From assembly GCF_041929205.1 (NCBI RefSeq), contig NZ_JBHFNT010000192.1: a stretch of DNA of 64,000 bases; one strand, written 5' to 3'. Both the position numbers and the translations under genes were made by a program. The stretch comes from Floridanema evergladense. GTDB taxonomy: Bacteria; Cyanobacteriota; Cyanobacteriia; Cyanobacteriales; Aerosakkonemataceae. The notes under the pieces are model-generated. The model saw only the letters and a program-made list of their open reading frames with translations, searched no databases and had not been told where the DNA came from. This document shows, piece by piece, positions 8,665 to 18,033 of the stretch (within the stretch, counting starts at the first letter, position 1; each line of letters begins with the position of its first letter).

Positions 8665-9208
8665 TTTTCATAACTCCAAGCTTCCCAAGAGGAGGTTATC
8701 TTCCTCTATGGTTTGACTACATGATCTCAAATGGTTTTGCCGGATTACTACAGCCATTTGATTGATCTTTTGCGGGTTGGAATTCCTAAAAACTCCAACT
8801 TACGGATGAGTTGTAGCTTTAGCTTTCCACAACTCCATTTTATACTGATTACAATCAGGATGTTTTTAATTCCGTAGGGCTTATACTTAGATGCGGTCAG
8901 AAAACAAGCGTTTCAGGATTTGTTAAGTCATTATTAATTGTTTTTGCTCAATAAATGACTAAGGCAATTGAAAGGTTATTTGATGACTTCGTACAGTATA
9001 ACTCACTAGAAATTAAAGCCCGGTTTAGTATAGCCACTTTAGAGAAGCATTGACAAGCCATAAAATAAAGTTTGAGTAATTCTACTAATTATAAAAAGGC
9101 GATCGGTGAATAGGTATAATTACCAAATTCACCAATCACTAACTAGCGAATACCCAAGATGGAGTATATCTGGAACTAGAATTTCCTCTGGGAAATTTTC
9201 TTAGTTTC
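8665..9208. other. Intergenic region, 544 bp
   Basis: This is the space between the Mo-nitro_C gene start and the 3' end of rnj. A short GAGGA...TCCTC hairpin is present near 8689-8706 just upstream of the Mo-nitro_C start. I see no RNA gene or open frame that I can support. Confidence 0.5.
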
Positions 9209-10984
9209 TTAAGAAGCTACTCTAGCGGTGACGCGACGACGACGACCAGTAACTTTAGAGGGGGGTAGTTCTGGTGTTTGTAACAGGAAGACTAATAGCG
9301 GACGACTTTGGAGTTCGCGGCGTAGTAGTCTAGCAATCGCCTGTTCTAGTTGAGCTTGTAAGCCAGTCCAGTCTACTTCTACTTCTTCAGTATCGAAGTT
9401 ACGGGCAAATTCTCGCCAGCGATCGCTCAACAAGTTTTCGATGGTTTGTTGTACCAATTTTTGTAGTAAACTCTGCTCGACGGCTGTTACTACACCACGC
9501 AAATGTACTTCTGGTCTAGCTGCGAGTTTCCCATCCCAATCTACAGCAGCAGCGATGGTAACTACTCCATCTTCGGCTAATTGTTGCCGTTCTTTGAGGA
9601 CATTATCGTGAACTACACCAGCACTATCTACCAGTTGTAAACCAGATGGGACTTTACCTGCGATCGCAATGCTATCTTCAGAAAGTTCGACCACATCGCC
9701 GTTATCTACAATTACCATATTTTCTGCCGGAACTCCCATATTTTGAGCAGTTTCGCTGTGTTTCACTAACATACGGTGTTCGCCGTGAACTGGTAAAAAG
9801 AATTTCGGACGAGTTAAAGCTAACATCAGTTTTTGGTCTTCTTGACAGGCGTGACCAGAAACGTGAATGCCTCTTTCTCTACCGTAAACTACGTTAGCAC
9901 CTTGGATCATCAACTTGTCGATCGTATTGACAACTGCGATCGTATTTCCGGGAATTGGATTAGCAGAAAATATTACTGTGTCACCCTTGCGAATTTTAAT
10001 ATGGGGATGTTCTTGATTAGCAATGCGAGTCATCGCCGCTAAAGGTTCCCCTTGCGACCCAGTAGTAAGAATTAAAACTTGTTCGTCTGGTAAATTTCGC
10101 GCAACTTGCCAAGGTTGGAGTAAATTATCCTCACATTTGATATAACCTAAATTTCGCGCATGGGCAATCACATTTAACATAGATTTACCCAACACCGAAA
10201 CAATCCGATTATGCTTTTTCGCCAACTCCAAAACAATATTGATTCGGTGTACCGAAGAAGCAAAAGTTGTCAGCATAATCCGTCCAGTAGCTTGACCAAA
10301 AATGCGGTCTAAATTCGGATAAACGGACATTTCCGAAGGTGTTTGTCCGGGGACTTCCGAGTTAGTTGAATCACTCACTAAACACAGAACACCTTTTTCG
10401 CCATGTTCCGCTAACCTTTGGAAATCAAACTTTTCGCCATCTACAGGAGTGTGGTCAATTTTAAAGTCACCTGTGTGAATAATCACTCCCACTGGGGTAT
10501 GAATAGCCACTGTAAAACTATCGGCAATTGAGTGAGTATTGCGAATAAATTCTGCGAAAAAGTGAGTACCAATTCGCACAATATCACGAGGCAATACTGT
10601 TCTTAATTCAGTTTGTTTAGCAACTCCAGCTTCTTCAAGTTTACCCTGCAATAATGCCATTGCTAAACGTGGGCCATAAATCACCGGAATATCAAATTGT
10701 TTTAGATGATAAGGAATACCGCCAATATGGTCTTCATGACCGTGAGTGACGATCATGCCTTTAATTTTATGGCGATTTTCCTTCAAATAGGTAGTATCTG
10801 GTAAAACAATATTTACCCCGTGCATTCCATCTGTAGGAAAAGCTAAACCAGCATCTAAAAGAATAACTTCATCATCATATTCAAAAATGCAGGTGTTTTT
10901 TCCGATTTCATGTAATCCCCCCAACGGAATAATTTTTACTGTTTGAGTTGCTTTTGCAGAATTTGTATCTTGAGTCATTTGCAT
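9209..10984 (-). CDS. rnj: Ribonuclease J
   Basis: A 591-aa metallo-beta-lactamase/beta-CASP ribonuclease acting in mRNA and rRNA processing and decay (5' exo- and endonuclease). The zinc motif HGHEDH is at residues 81-86, preceded by the acidic LLDAGLAFP. The later HTGDFKID and VHGEHRML supply the other metal and beta-CASP histidines. The C-terminal domain ends in a basic Arg-rich stretch (TGRRRRV). The length is normal for bacterial RNase J. It is the last gene of asd-dapA-rnj, 204 bp after dapA. The same gene order is known in Synechocystis (slr0549-slr0551). Confidence 0.95.
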   Translation of the reverse strand: MQMTQDTNSAKATQTVKIIPLGGLHEIGKNTCIFEYDDEVILLDAGLAFPTDGMHGVNIVLPDTTYLKENRHKIKGMIVTHGHEDHIGGIPYHLKQFDIPVIYGPRLAMALLQGKLEEAGVAKQTELRTVLPRDIVRIGTHFFAEFIRNTHSIADSFTVAIHTPVGVIIHTGDFKIDHTPVDGEKFDFQRLAEHGEKGVLCLVSDSTNSEVPGQTPSEMSVYPNLDRIFGQATGRIMLTTFASSVHRINIVLELAKKHNRIVSVLGKSMLNVIAHARNLGYIKCEDNLLQPWQVARNLPDEQVLILTTGSQGEPLAAMTRIANQEHPHIKIRKGDTVIFSANPIPGNTIAVVNTIDKLMIQGANVVYGRERGIHVSGHACQEDQKLMLALTRPKFFLPVHGEHRMLVKHSETAQNMGVPAENMVIVDNGDVVELSEDSIAIAGKVPSGLQLVDSAGVVHDNVLKERQQLAEDGVVTIAAAVDWDGKLAARPEVHLRGVVTAVEQSLLQKLVQQTIENLLSDRWREFARNFDTEEVEVDWTGLQAQLEQAIARLLRRELQSRPLLVFLLQTPELPPSKVTGRRRRVTARVAS

Positions 10985-11188
10985 CCTTTGATTTTAGTAA
11001 CAAGAAATTTGGTTTTGGTATATGCGGTAATTAGTAATTGGCTAATTTAATCCCAGATTGAATCTTCAATCTATCGCTTAAAATTTGCCCTATTCTCTTT
11101 ACCTGTTAGCTCTTAATTTTTGTCTAACTGTCCAGAGTTTTATGGAAAGAAATATTCAATTGTCAAAAACTTGGCTTAGTCATTCCTG

Positions 11189-12073
11189 TTAAATTAAGGA
11201 AAGTTTTTCTAAAGCTGTTTTTAATTTGTGAATTTCTTCATTTGATGGTTCGCAAAGCGGCGGGCGAACGCTGCCAATATCCCAACCTTTTAATTTTAAA
11301 GCTGTTTTTACAAGAATTGGATTTGTGGTGATAAATAGTGACTTAAACAAGGGAAGAAGTTGTAAGTGTATTTTTAATGCTTCGGAAGTTTTACCTACTT
11401 CAAAGGCTTGCACCATTTGCTGAATTTCATTGCCGACTAAATGGCTGGCAACGCTAACTACTCCAGTTCCGCCAACTGCTAATAAGGGCAATGTCAAGGA
11501 ATCATCTCCAGAGTAAATCTCAAATTCTGGCGGGGTGAGATTGCGAATTTGACTGACTTGATCCATACTGCCGCTTGCTTCTTTAATAGCGACAATGTTG
11601 GGAATTTCTGCCAAACGAGCCACTGTTTCTGGTGCCAAGTTTTGCCCGGTGCGACCAGGTATATTGTAGAGCATTATTGGCAGATCGGGAAAGCTTTTGG
11701 CGATCGCCTGAAAATGCTGGTAAAGTCCTTCTTGAGGTGGTTTGTTATAGTAAGGAACCACTTGCAGAGAACCATCTATTCCTATTTTAGCGGCTTTTTG
11801 GGTGGCTGCGATCGCTTCTTCAGTTGAATTAGAACCTGTTCCGGCAATAATTTTCGCTTTTCCGGCTACCGCTTGCTGTACTACCTGAAATAATTCTAAT
11901 TCCTCTGCTAATTTCAGTGTTGGAGACTCACCCGTAGTCCCACAAATCACAAAAGCATCTGTACCATTTTCTGCCAAATGTCCGGCTAGTTGCTCTGCAA
12001 CTGTATAATTTACACTGCCATCTTCATTAAAAGGTGTAACTAAAGCGGTTATTACCCTACCAAACTTTCCCAC
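11189..12073 (-). CDS. dapA: 4-hydroxy-tetrahydrodipicolinate synthase
   Basis: A TIM-barrel enzyme of 294 aa that condenses pyruvate with aspartate semialdehyde, the first committed step of diaminopimelate/lysine synthesis. Diagnostic residues are present: GTTGES (45-50), Tyr136 in MLYNIPGR, the Schiff-base Lys164 in VAIKEASG, and VPYYNKPPQEG (106-116). It follows asd by 41 bp on the same strand, so substrate-producing and substrate-consuming steps are adjacent in one operon. Confidence 0.97.
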   Translation of the reverse strand: MGKFGRVITALVTPFNEDGSVNYTVAEQLAGHLAENGTDAFVICGTTGESPTLKLAEELELFQVVQQAVAGKAKIIAGTGSNSTEEAIAATQKAAKIGIDGSLQVVPYYNKPPQEGLYQHFQAIAKSFPDLPIMLYNIPGRTGQNLAPETVARLAEIPNIVAIKEASGSMDQVSQIRNLTPPEFEIYSGDDSLTLPLLAVGGTGVVSVASHLVGNEIQQMVQAFEVGKTSEALKIHLQLLPLFKSLFITTNPILVKTALKLKGWDIGSVRPPLCEPSNEEIHKLKTALEKLSLI

Positions 12074-12114
12074 ACTCTTTTTTCTCCTAATGATTTGCTT
12101 CCTAATTTATATCT

Positions 12115-13164
12115 TTACTTCTTGCCAGAAATAGCCAATTCTGGAGTTACCAGTGAATTTTCCTTCACTAATAATTCAGCAATTTGTACGGCATTCAAAG
12201 CTGCACCTTTGCGAATTTGATCGCCACTAAGCCATAGTTCTAACCCATTAGGATTAGAAATATCTTGCCGAATTCGACCTACTAAAACATCATCTTTACC
12301 GCTTGCTTCGATCGGCATCGGGAAATAATTAGCTTGCCAATCTTCTACCAGTTTAACCCCTGGTGACTGACTCAGAATTTCCCTGGCTTTTTCCACAGGA
12401 AAGGGTCTACCAAATTCTAGGTTAATCGCTTCTGAATGTGCCCGGAGTACGGGAACCCGAACGCAAGTTGCCGTAATTCGCATTTCTGGATTAGCAAAAA
12501 TTTTCCTAGTTTCATTGACCATTTTCATCTCTTCTTCACAATACCCCAATTCGTTCAATTTGGAGTTATGAGGGAACAAATTAAATGCCAAAGGATAGGG
12601 GAAAATTTCTGTTTTTGCTGGTTCACCTTGTAAAATTGCCTGGGCTTGTGCTTTCATTTCTTCCATTGCTCTAGCACCCGCACCGCTAGCAGATTGGTAG
12701 GTTGCTGCTACTAGGCGCTGTATTGGCTCTAGTTGGTGTAGGGGCCAAACCACTACTGCCATTAAAATAGTCGTACAGTTGGGATTGGCAATAATTCCTT
12801 GGTGAGTAAATGCTGCTTGGGGATTAACTTCTGGGACGACTAAAGGTACATTGGGTTCCATACGAAAAGCGCTGGAATTATCAATTACTACTGCCCCAGA
12901 TGCCATTGCTTTCGATGCCCAAATTCTGGAAGTAGAAGCGCCAGCAGATGCTAAAACTATATCTACATTGTTAAACACATCTTCGCTTACTGCTTCTACA
13001 GGCAGATTTTCTCCTGCGAACTGTATAGTACGTCCAGCAGAACGGGGAGAAGCCAATAATTTCAAGTCAGCTAGGGGAAATTGACGACTTGCCAATAATT
13101 CTAAAAACTCAGTACCGACTGCTCCTGTTGCTCCTAAAATTGCTACTCGATAGGTTTTTGCCAA
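12115..13164 (-). CDS. asd: Aspartate-semialdehyde dehydrogenase
   Basis: NADP-dependent reductive dephosphorylation of aspartyl phosphate to aspartate semialdehyde, the branch point to lysine/DAP and to threonine/methionine. The protein is 349 aa. The Rossmann motif GATGAVG is at 11-17, the nucleophile is Cys130 in NPNCTT, and the substrate-binding region includes SGAGARAMEE. It is the first gene of the asd-dapA-rnj operon and is divergent from tig across 627 bp. Confidence 0.97.
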   Translation of the reverse strand: MAKTYRVAILGATGAVGTEFLELLASRQFPLADLKLLASPRSAGRTIQFAGENLPVEAVSEDVFNNVDIVLASAGASTSRIWASKAMASGAVVIDNSSAFRMEPNVPLVVPEVNPQAAFTHQGIIANPNCTTILMAVVVWPLHQLEPIQRLVAATYQSASGAGARAMEEMKAQAQAILQGEPAKTEIFPYPLAFNLFPHNSKLNELGYCEEEMKMVNETRKIFANPEMRITATCVRVPVLRAHSEAINLEFGRPFPVEKAREILSQSPGVKLVEDWQANYFPMPIEASGKDDVLVGRIRQDISNPNGLELWLSGDQIRKGAALNAVQIAELLVKENSLVTPELAISGKK

Positions 13165-13439
13165 AGTTGATTCCTCCGAAAATATTGTTTGCTGCTAAAA
13201 GGTTGAGAGTTCATTAAGTATAAGTTCTAGTTGTAAATTTTTCTACAACTATGGGGGTTTGGGTTTGCAGGAATTGAGCTTGTTTGCCTTAAACTTAGGG
13301 CGAGCAGAGACTCTTAACCTATTAAGTGTGTAAGTAATCAATACGATCGCTTATTTATTGTTTAGTTATATCGGTAATTTAAAAACATATACACTAATTA
13401 TGCAAATTTTACAAAATTCTTGACTTTATAGATTAAAGA

Positions 13440-13780
13440 TTAACCTGGGATTCGGCAACAAATGAGTATGCTATATGTACTATCATCAGATACGAACCCA
13501 AAACAGAAAAGCACCACCTCATGCTTGAGGCTGTAGTCAGAACTGACTTATGCTCGTCTAGTTTGGCAAATACCAGATTAGCTGGTTGCTTGCACCAGCA
13601 TATCACGGTGTAAGACCTGCGATCGGGGATAGTCCAAAATTTGAGAGCATGATAGCCCTAAAACTGGGGCTAAAGTTAAGCTAACAGGCAGTGGCTGGAA
13701 AAGCCAGGGCAAGCATTACTGAAAAAGAAAGCCCTAGCCCCTGTTTTAGCCAAAAAATAATCAATTTCAGTTATTCGGAA
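13440..13780 (+). ncRNA. Candidate structured RNA or long structured leader upstream of tig
   Basis: Within the asd-tig gap, at least five consecutive short hairpins can be drawn: CCTCA/TGAGG (13516-13529), AGTCA/TGACT (about 13533-13547), CTGGT/ACCAG (about 13581-13597), AGCCC/GGGGCT (about 13652-13669) and TGGCT/AGCCA (about 13691-13705). TTTTAGCC near 13743-13750 could also pair with the upstream GGCTAAA. No known RNA family signature (tmRNA, SRP, RNase P, Yfr1) is recognised. It could be a free-standing RNA or the 5' leader of tig. This is structure spotted by eye, not computed. Confidence 0.35.
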
Positions 13781-13791
13781 CCGGAAAATTC

Positions 13792-15297
13792 ATGAAAGTT
13801 ACCCAGGAAAAGCTTCCCGCTAGCCAGATTGGTCTGGAAATAGAAATTCCCCCTGAAATGTCCAAAAAAGCTTACGAGCACGTTATACAAGACTTGGCTC
13901 GCAATGCTAACATTCCTGGATTTCGCAAAGGCAAAGTACCCCGGCAAATACTTCTCCAGCGCTTTGGTGCGGCGAGACTTAAAGCAGCTGCGTTGGAAGA
14001 TGTAATTCGCGATGGCGTACAACAGGCTGTGAAGCAAGAGAATATTAATGCTATTGGGGAATTCTATCTCGATACTCCCCAAGAGGAATTAGTGCAGAAG
14101 TTTCAACCAGGAGAAGCTTTAACTATATCTGTGAAGGTGGATGTGCCACCGGAAGTGAAATTAAACCAATATACTGGTTTAGATATTAAAGTTGAAGAAG
14201 TAAAGTATGACCCAGAGCAAGTTGAGCGATTTTTGAGCGATCGGCAAAAGGAAATTGCTACATTAATTCCTGTAGAAGGGAGAACCGCCCAAGAAGGAGA
14301 CGTAGCTGTAGTAGATTTTCAGGGTCGGACAGTGAGTGAAGAGGAAGGCGGTGAGGATACCCCTATTCTCGGTGGTGAAGCCGAGGACTTTCAGGTAGAA
14401 CTAACAGAGGGAAAGTTTATTGAAGGTTTTACAGATGGGATTTTGGGCATGAACCCAGGAGAAACTAAAGATATTTCAGTAAAATTTCCCCAGGAGTATC
14501 CACAAACTGATTTAGCAGGTAAATCCGCTATTTTTACAATTACTCTTAAGGAACTGAAAGAGAAAGAGTTACGAGAATTTAATGATGACTTTGCTCAAGA
14601 GGTTAGTGAGTTTCAAACTTTGGCAGAGTTAAGAGAAAGCTTGGAAAAGAGGTTTCAAGACACAGCGAAAAGTAAAACTGATACGAATAAAACAGAGGCG
14701 ATTCTGCAAGCATTGCAAAACCAGATAGAAGTAGATTTGCCGGAAACTCTAATTCAACAGGAAGTAGATTCTATTTTGACTCAAACAGCAATCCGACTGA
14801 GTAATCAAGGAATTGATGTGAGAAAGCTGTTTACTCAGGATATGGTAACGCAAATGCGACAGGTATCGCGGGGTGATGCGATCGATCGTTTAAAGCGCAA
14901 CCTAGCTCTTCAAAAAGTCGCTAAACTAGAATCTATCGAGGTAGAACCCGCTGCTATTGAAGCTAAAATGCGAGAGGTAAAGCAGGAATTTAACGATGAG
15001 GATAATATCGACCCAGAAAAGCTCCGAGAATTTGTAAAAGAAGACTTACTGAAAGAAAAAATCATTAACTGGCTGACAGAACATTCTAATATTGAGCTAG
15101 TGCCAGAAGGTACATTAGAAATCAGCACCCCAGAAGCATCTGAGTCCACCGCAGAAATAACTGTAACTCCAGAAGCAACTGATGAGTCCACCGCAGAAAT
15201 AACTGCAACTCCAGAAGCAACTGAGTCTACAGCAGAAATAATTGTAACTCCAGAAGCAACTGAGTCCACAACGGAAGCATCTAGCACGGATGAGTAA
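13792..15297 (+). CDS. tig: Trigger factor (ribosome-associated chaperone/PPIase)
   Basis: A 501-aa chaperone that binds the ribosome exit tunnel. The ribosome-binding signature GFRKGKVP is at 43-50, the FKBP-type PPIase domain is around 160-250 (EGDVAVVDFQGRT), and the C-terminal chaperone arms run to about 440. The tail is unusual: from about residue 443 to the end it is built of four 13-14 aa acidic units (TPEATESTAEI variants), encoded by tandem near-repeats of 39-42 bp at 15123-15290. Most trigger factors end without such a tail. It heads the tig-clpP-clpX cluster. No clear Shine-Dalgarno precedes the ATG. Confidence 0.96.
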   Translation: MKVTQEKLPASQIGLEIEIPPEMSKKAYEHVIQDLARNANIPGFRKGKVPRQILLQRFGAARLKAAALEDVIRDGVQQAVKQENINAIGEFYLDTPQEELVQKFQPGEALTISVKVDVPPEVKLNQYTGLDIKVEEVKYDPEQVERFLSDRQKEIATLIPVEGRTAQEGDVAVVDFQGRTVSEEEGGEDTPILGGEAEDFQVELTEGKFIEGFTDGILGMNPGETKDISVKFPQEYPQTDLAGKSAIFTITLKELKEKELREFNDDFAQEVSEFQTLAELRESLEKRFQDTAKSKTDTNKTEAILQALQNQIEVDLPETLIQQEVDSILTQTAIRLSNQGIDVRKLFTQDMVTQMRQVSRGDAIDRLKRNLALQKVAKLESIEVEPAAIEAKMREVKQEFNDEDNIDPEKLREFVKEDLLKEKIINWLTEHSNIELVPEGTLEISTPEASESTAEITVTPEATDESTAEITATPEATESTAEIIVTPEATESTTEASSTDE

Positions 15298-15310
15298 TTA
15301 ATAGCAGGGA

Positions 15311-15457
15311 TAAGCTGTTCCGCATTTAAATTGGATTGTTTGGAAACAGAAGAAAATAGGTCTAATTCTCTCCCCTGCCCCCCTGCTCCCTGCTCCCCTG
15401 CTCCCCTTCCCCCCTGCTCCTCTGCAATCTCAATAAGTGATTTAAATGCGTGACAGC
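15311..15457. mobile_element. MITE-like element, copy 1
   Basis: A short non-coding element. The left terminus is AAGCTGTTCCGCATTTAAAT (15312-15331) and the right terminus is its imperfect inverse, ATTTAAATGCGTGACAGC (15440-15457). Between them is a unique part (TTGGATTGTTTGGAAACAG) and a CCCCTGCN octamer minisatellite (about 15373-15425). A second copy with the same parts lies at 46195-46329. No transposase is encoded, so if mobile it depends on one elsewhere. Target duplications are not evident. Confidence 0.7.
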
Positions 15458-15851
15458 AACTGGTGGGAATACATAATCAATTTATGAAAAACTTTGATTA
15501 TGATTCTCACTAATCGGCAGTGGAAAAGTTCTTAAAAGCTGATTAAAATCTTCTAACTTCTTGTCTTGCCAATTTATCTTAATTAAAATTAATTAAAATT
15601 TGGATTTGCTTACGATCGTCCTAAGTTCAGTAATATCTAAAAATTAATAGCTGAAAATACAGTAAAATTTGCTAAGGATAGCGAAAAATTTTACCTAACT
15701 TAACTAAAGGTAGAGTCAAGGATTAGGAAAAACTTTGGGTGAGATGCCCAAAAATTAGAGTAATTCGATATAACGGATATAGATACCTATTCACTTAGCA
15801 ATCCCAGTTAAGAAAATTAATTGTTAGCTCTCACCCATCGATCGTCTTTTT
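15458..15851. other. Upstream region of clpP, about 390 bp
   Basis: AT-rich sequence between the MITE-like element and clpP, with a short direct duplication (TTAATTAAAA, around 15579-15600). No ORF or RNA is supported. It presumably holds the clpP promoter, but I cannot place it. Confidence 0.4.
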
Positions 15852-16544
15852 ATGGTTTCATCAGACTATCCCATCTACTCATTTTCGAGCTTGCATCAAA
15901 TGGAAATTCCGAACCAAAGCCCAAAGAATATGCTCCCAATGGTAGTAGAACAAACAGGCATGGGAGAAAGAGCTTATGATATTTACTCCCGACTGTTAAG
16001 AGAAAGAATAGTGTTTCTGGGTACACAAGTTGACGATGACGTAGCAGACTCATTAGTAGCTCAATTGCTATTCTTGGATGCTGAAGACCCAGAAAAAGAC
16101 ATCCAACTGTATATCAACTCTCCAGGGGGTTCAGTGACAGCAGGGATGGCAATCTACGATACCATACAGCAGATTCGCCCCAATGTAGTGACTATCTGTT
16201 ACGGTTTAGCCGCTAGTATGGGAGCGTTTTTACTGACTGCGGGAACTCGTGGGAAACGGATGTCTCTGCCTAACTCGCGGATTATGATTCACCAACCGCT
16301 AGGTGGTGCCCAAGGTCAAGCAGTAGACATTGAGATTCAAGCCAAAGAAATTCTTTATCACAAACGTAAATTAAATGAATTATTGGCTTATCATACAGGT
16401 CAACCTCTAGATAAAGTAGAAGTAGATACCGATCGCGATTTCTTTATGTCAGCAGCTGAAGCTAAAGACTATGGTCTCATCGATCAGGTAATTACCAAGC
16501 AAAACATCCCCCTGTCGGCGAACGCCGCTACTACACTCAAGTAA
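15852..16544 (+). CDS. clpP: ATP-dependent Clp protease proteolytic subunit
   Basis: Serine peptidase chamber subunit (family S14) of 230 aa. The catalytic Ser122 lies in GLAASMGAF, His147 in MIHQPLGG and Asp196 in DRDFFMSA. The N-terminus is longer than usual: the core begins at residue 28 (MLPMVVEQTG), so an internal ATG at 15900 or 15933 could be the true start. The annotated frame is kept because no Shine-Dalgarno sequence discriminates between them. It sits 9 bp before clpX, so the two form a protease-unfoldase operon, with tig upstream as in other bacteria. Confidence 0.95.
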   Translation: MVSSDYPIYSFSSLHQMEIPNQSPKNMLPMVVEQTGMGERAYDIYSRLLRERIVFLGTQVDDDVADSLVAQLLFLDAEDPEKDIQLYINSPGGSVTAGMAIYDTIQQIRPNVVTICYGLAASMGAFLLTAGTRGKRMSLPNSRIMIHQPLGGAQGQAVDIEIQAKEILYHKRKLNELLAYHTGQPLDKVEVDTDRDFFMSAAEAKDYGLIDQVITKQNIPLSANAATTLK

Positions 16545-16553
16545 GAGGCATTT

Positions 16554-17909
16554 ATGTCTAAATACGACTCCCATTTAAAATGTTCCTTTTGTGGCAAATC
16601 TCAGGAGCAAGTACGCAAACTAATTGCTGGGCCGGGAGTCTATATCTGTGATGAATGTGTTGACCTGTGTAACGAAATATTAGAAGAGGAGTTGTTAGAT
16701 ACAAATCCGGCAACTCCCCAAGCAAACAGCAGGCAAGAACAACCACAGAAGCGGCGTTCCCGCTCGGCTCATCTTTCCTTGCATCAAATTCCCAAACCGA
16801 GAGAAATTAAGAAATATTTAGATGAATATGTAATCGGTCAGAATGAAGCTAAGAAAGTCCTGTCGGTAGCTGTCTATAACCATTACAAACGTCTCAGCTT
16901 TATTCAGTCAAAAAATAATGGCAAGGTCAGTGCTGACGACACCGTAGAATTACAAAAATCAAACATTTTGTTGATGGGGCCAACTGGCTGCGGGAAAACA
17001 CTGTTGGCGCAAACTTTGGCAACGATGTTGGACGTGCCATTTGCGGTGGCAGATGCCACAACTCTCACAGAAGCGGGTTACGTTGGGGAAGATGTGGAAA
17101 ATATCTTACTCCGATTGCTGCAAGTGGCAGATTTCGACGTGGAAGAAGCCCAAAGAGGAATTATCTACATCGATGAAATTGATAAGATTGCCCGCAAGAG
17201 TGAAAATCCTTCGATTACCAGAGATGTATCTGGGGAAGGTGTACAGCAAGCTTTGCTGAAAATGTTGGAAGGAACGGTAGCTAATGTGCCGCCTCAAGGT
17301 GGACGCAAGCACCCCTATCAAGACTGTATCCAACTCGATACCAGCAATATCTTGTTTATCTGCGGTGGTGCTTTCGTTGGGTTAGAAAAGATTATCGAAC
17401 AACGGATTGGCAAACGCAGCTTTATGGGATTTGAGGTTGACTTAAATGGAGCGGAGATTAGTAAGCCAAGGGAAAAGAGAACGGCCGATCTTTTGAAGCA
17501 TCTGGAACCGGATGATTTGGTAAAATTTGGTATGATTCCAGAGTTTATCGGTCGGATACCTGTGGTGGGAATGGTTGAGCCGTTGGATGAGGAAAGCTTG
17601 ACGGTAATTTTGACTGAGCCTCGGAATGCTTTAGTTAAGCAGTACCAAAAACTGCTGAAGATGGATAATGTTCAGTTAGATTTTAAACCAGATGCGGTGC
17701 GAGCGATCGCTCAAGAAGCCTATCGTCGCAAAACTGGTGCTAGAGCATTACGGGGAATCGTGGAAGAGATTATGCTCGATGTCATGTACGAGTTACCTTC
17801 CCGGAAAGATGTCACTCGTTGCATGATTACCAAGGAAATGGTAGAAAAACGCTCTACCGCAGAACTCTTGTTACATCCTTCCTCTTTACCAAAACCAGAA
17901 TCAGCGTAA
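16554..17909 (+). CDS. clpX: ATP-dependent Clp protease ATP-binding subunit ClpX
   Basis: AAA+ unfoldase of 451 aa that feeds substrates to ClpP. The N-terminal C4 zinc-binding domain uses Cys10, Cys13, Cys32 and Cys35. Walker A is GPTGCGKT (142-149), the pore loop GYVG is at 175-178, and Walker B is IIYIDEID (203-210). A linker of about 35 residues rich in Gln and Arg (53-75) joins the zinc domain to the AAA+ core. An AAGAGG Shine-Dalgarno precedes the ATG at normal spacing, supporting the start. Confidence 0.98.
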   Translation: MSKYDSHLKCSFCGKSQEQVRKLIAGPGVYICDECVDLCNEILEEELLDTNPATPQANSRQEQPQKRRSRSAHLSLHQIPKPREIKKYLDEYVIGQNEAKKVLSVAVYNHYKRLSFIQSKNNGKVSADDTVELQKSNILLMGPTGCGKTLLAQTLATMLDVPFAVADATTLTEAGYVGEDVENILLRLLQVADFDVEEAQRGIIYIDEIDKIARKSENPSITRDVSGEGVQQALLKMLEGTVANVPPQGGRKHPYQDCIQLDTSNILFICGGAFVGLEKIIEQRIGKRSFMGFEVDLNGAEISKPREKRTADLLKHLEPDDLVKFGMIPEFIGRIPVVGMVEPLDEESLTVILTEPRNALVKQYQKLLKMDNVQLDFKPDAVRAIAQEAYRRKTGARALRGIVEEIMLDVMYELPSRKDVTRCMITKEMVEKRSTAELLLHPSSLPKPESA

Positions 17910-17910
17910 A

Positions 17911-18033
17911 ATGGTCGTTGGTCGTTGGTAGTGGGTAGTTGGTAGGAAACAATTAAATCTACATAACTACCTATTGAGTAAAAACGAATGACCAATGATT
18001 AATCACAAATGACCAATAACTAATGACCAATGC
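17911..18033. repeat. STRR block (TTGGTCG / GACCAAT units)
   Basis: TTGGTCG/TTGGTAG units on the left (about 17913-17945) face ATGACCAATGA-type units on the right (about 17988-18031), giving an inverted arrangement. The right end overlaps the ATG of the downstream hydrolase gene, so that start codon lies within a repeat unit. Confidence 0.8.

Noticed and set aside
13771..14082. 103-codon minus-strand frame opposite the tig start
   Set aside because: Antisense of a clearly real gene with a ribosome-binding signature; no support of its own.
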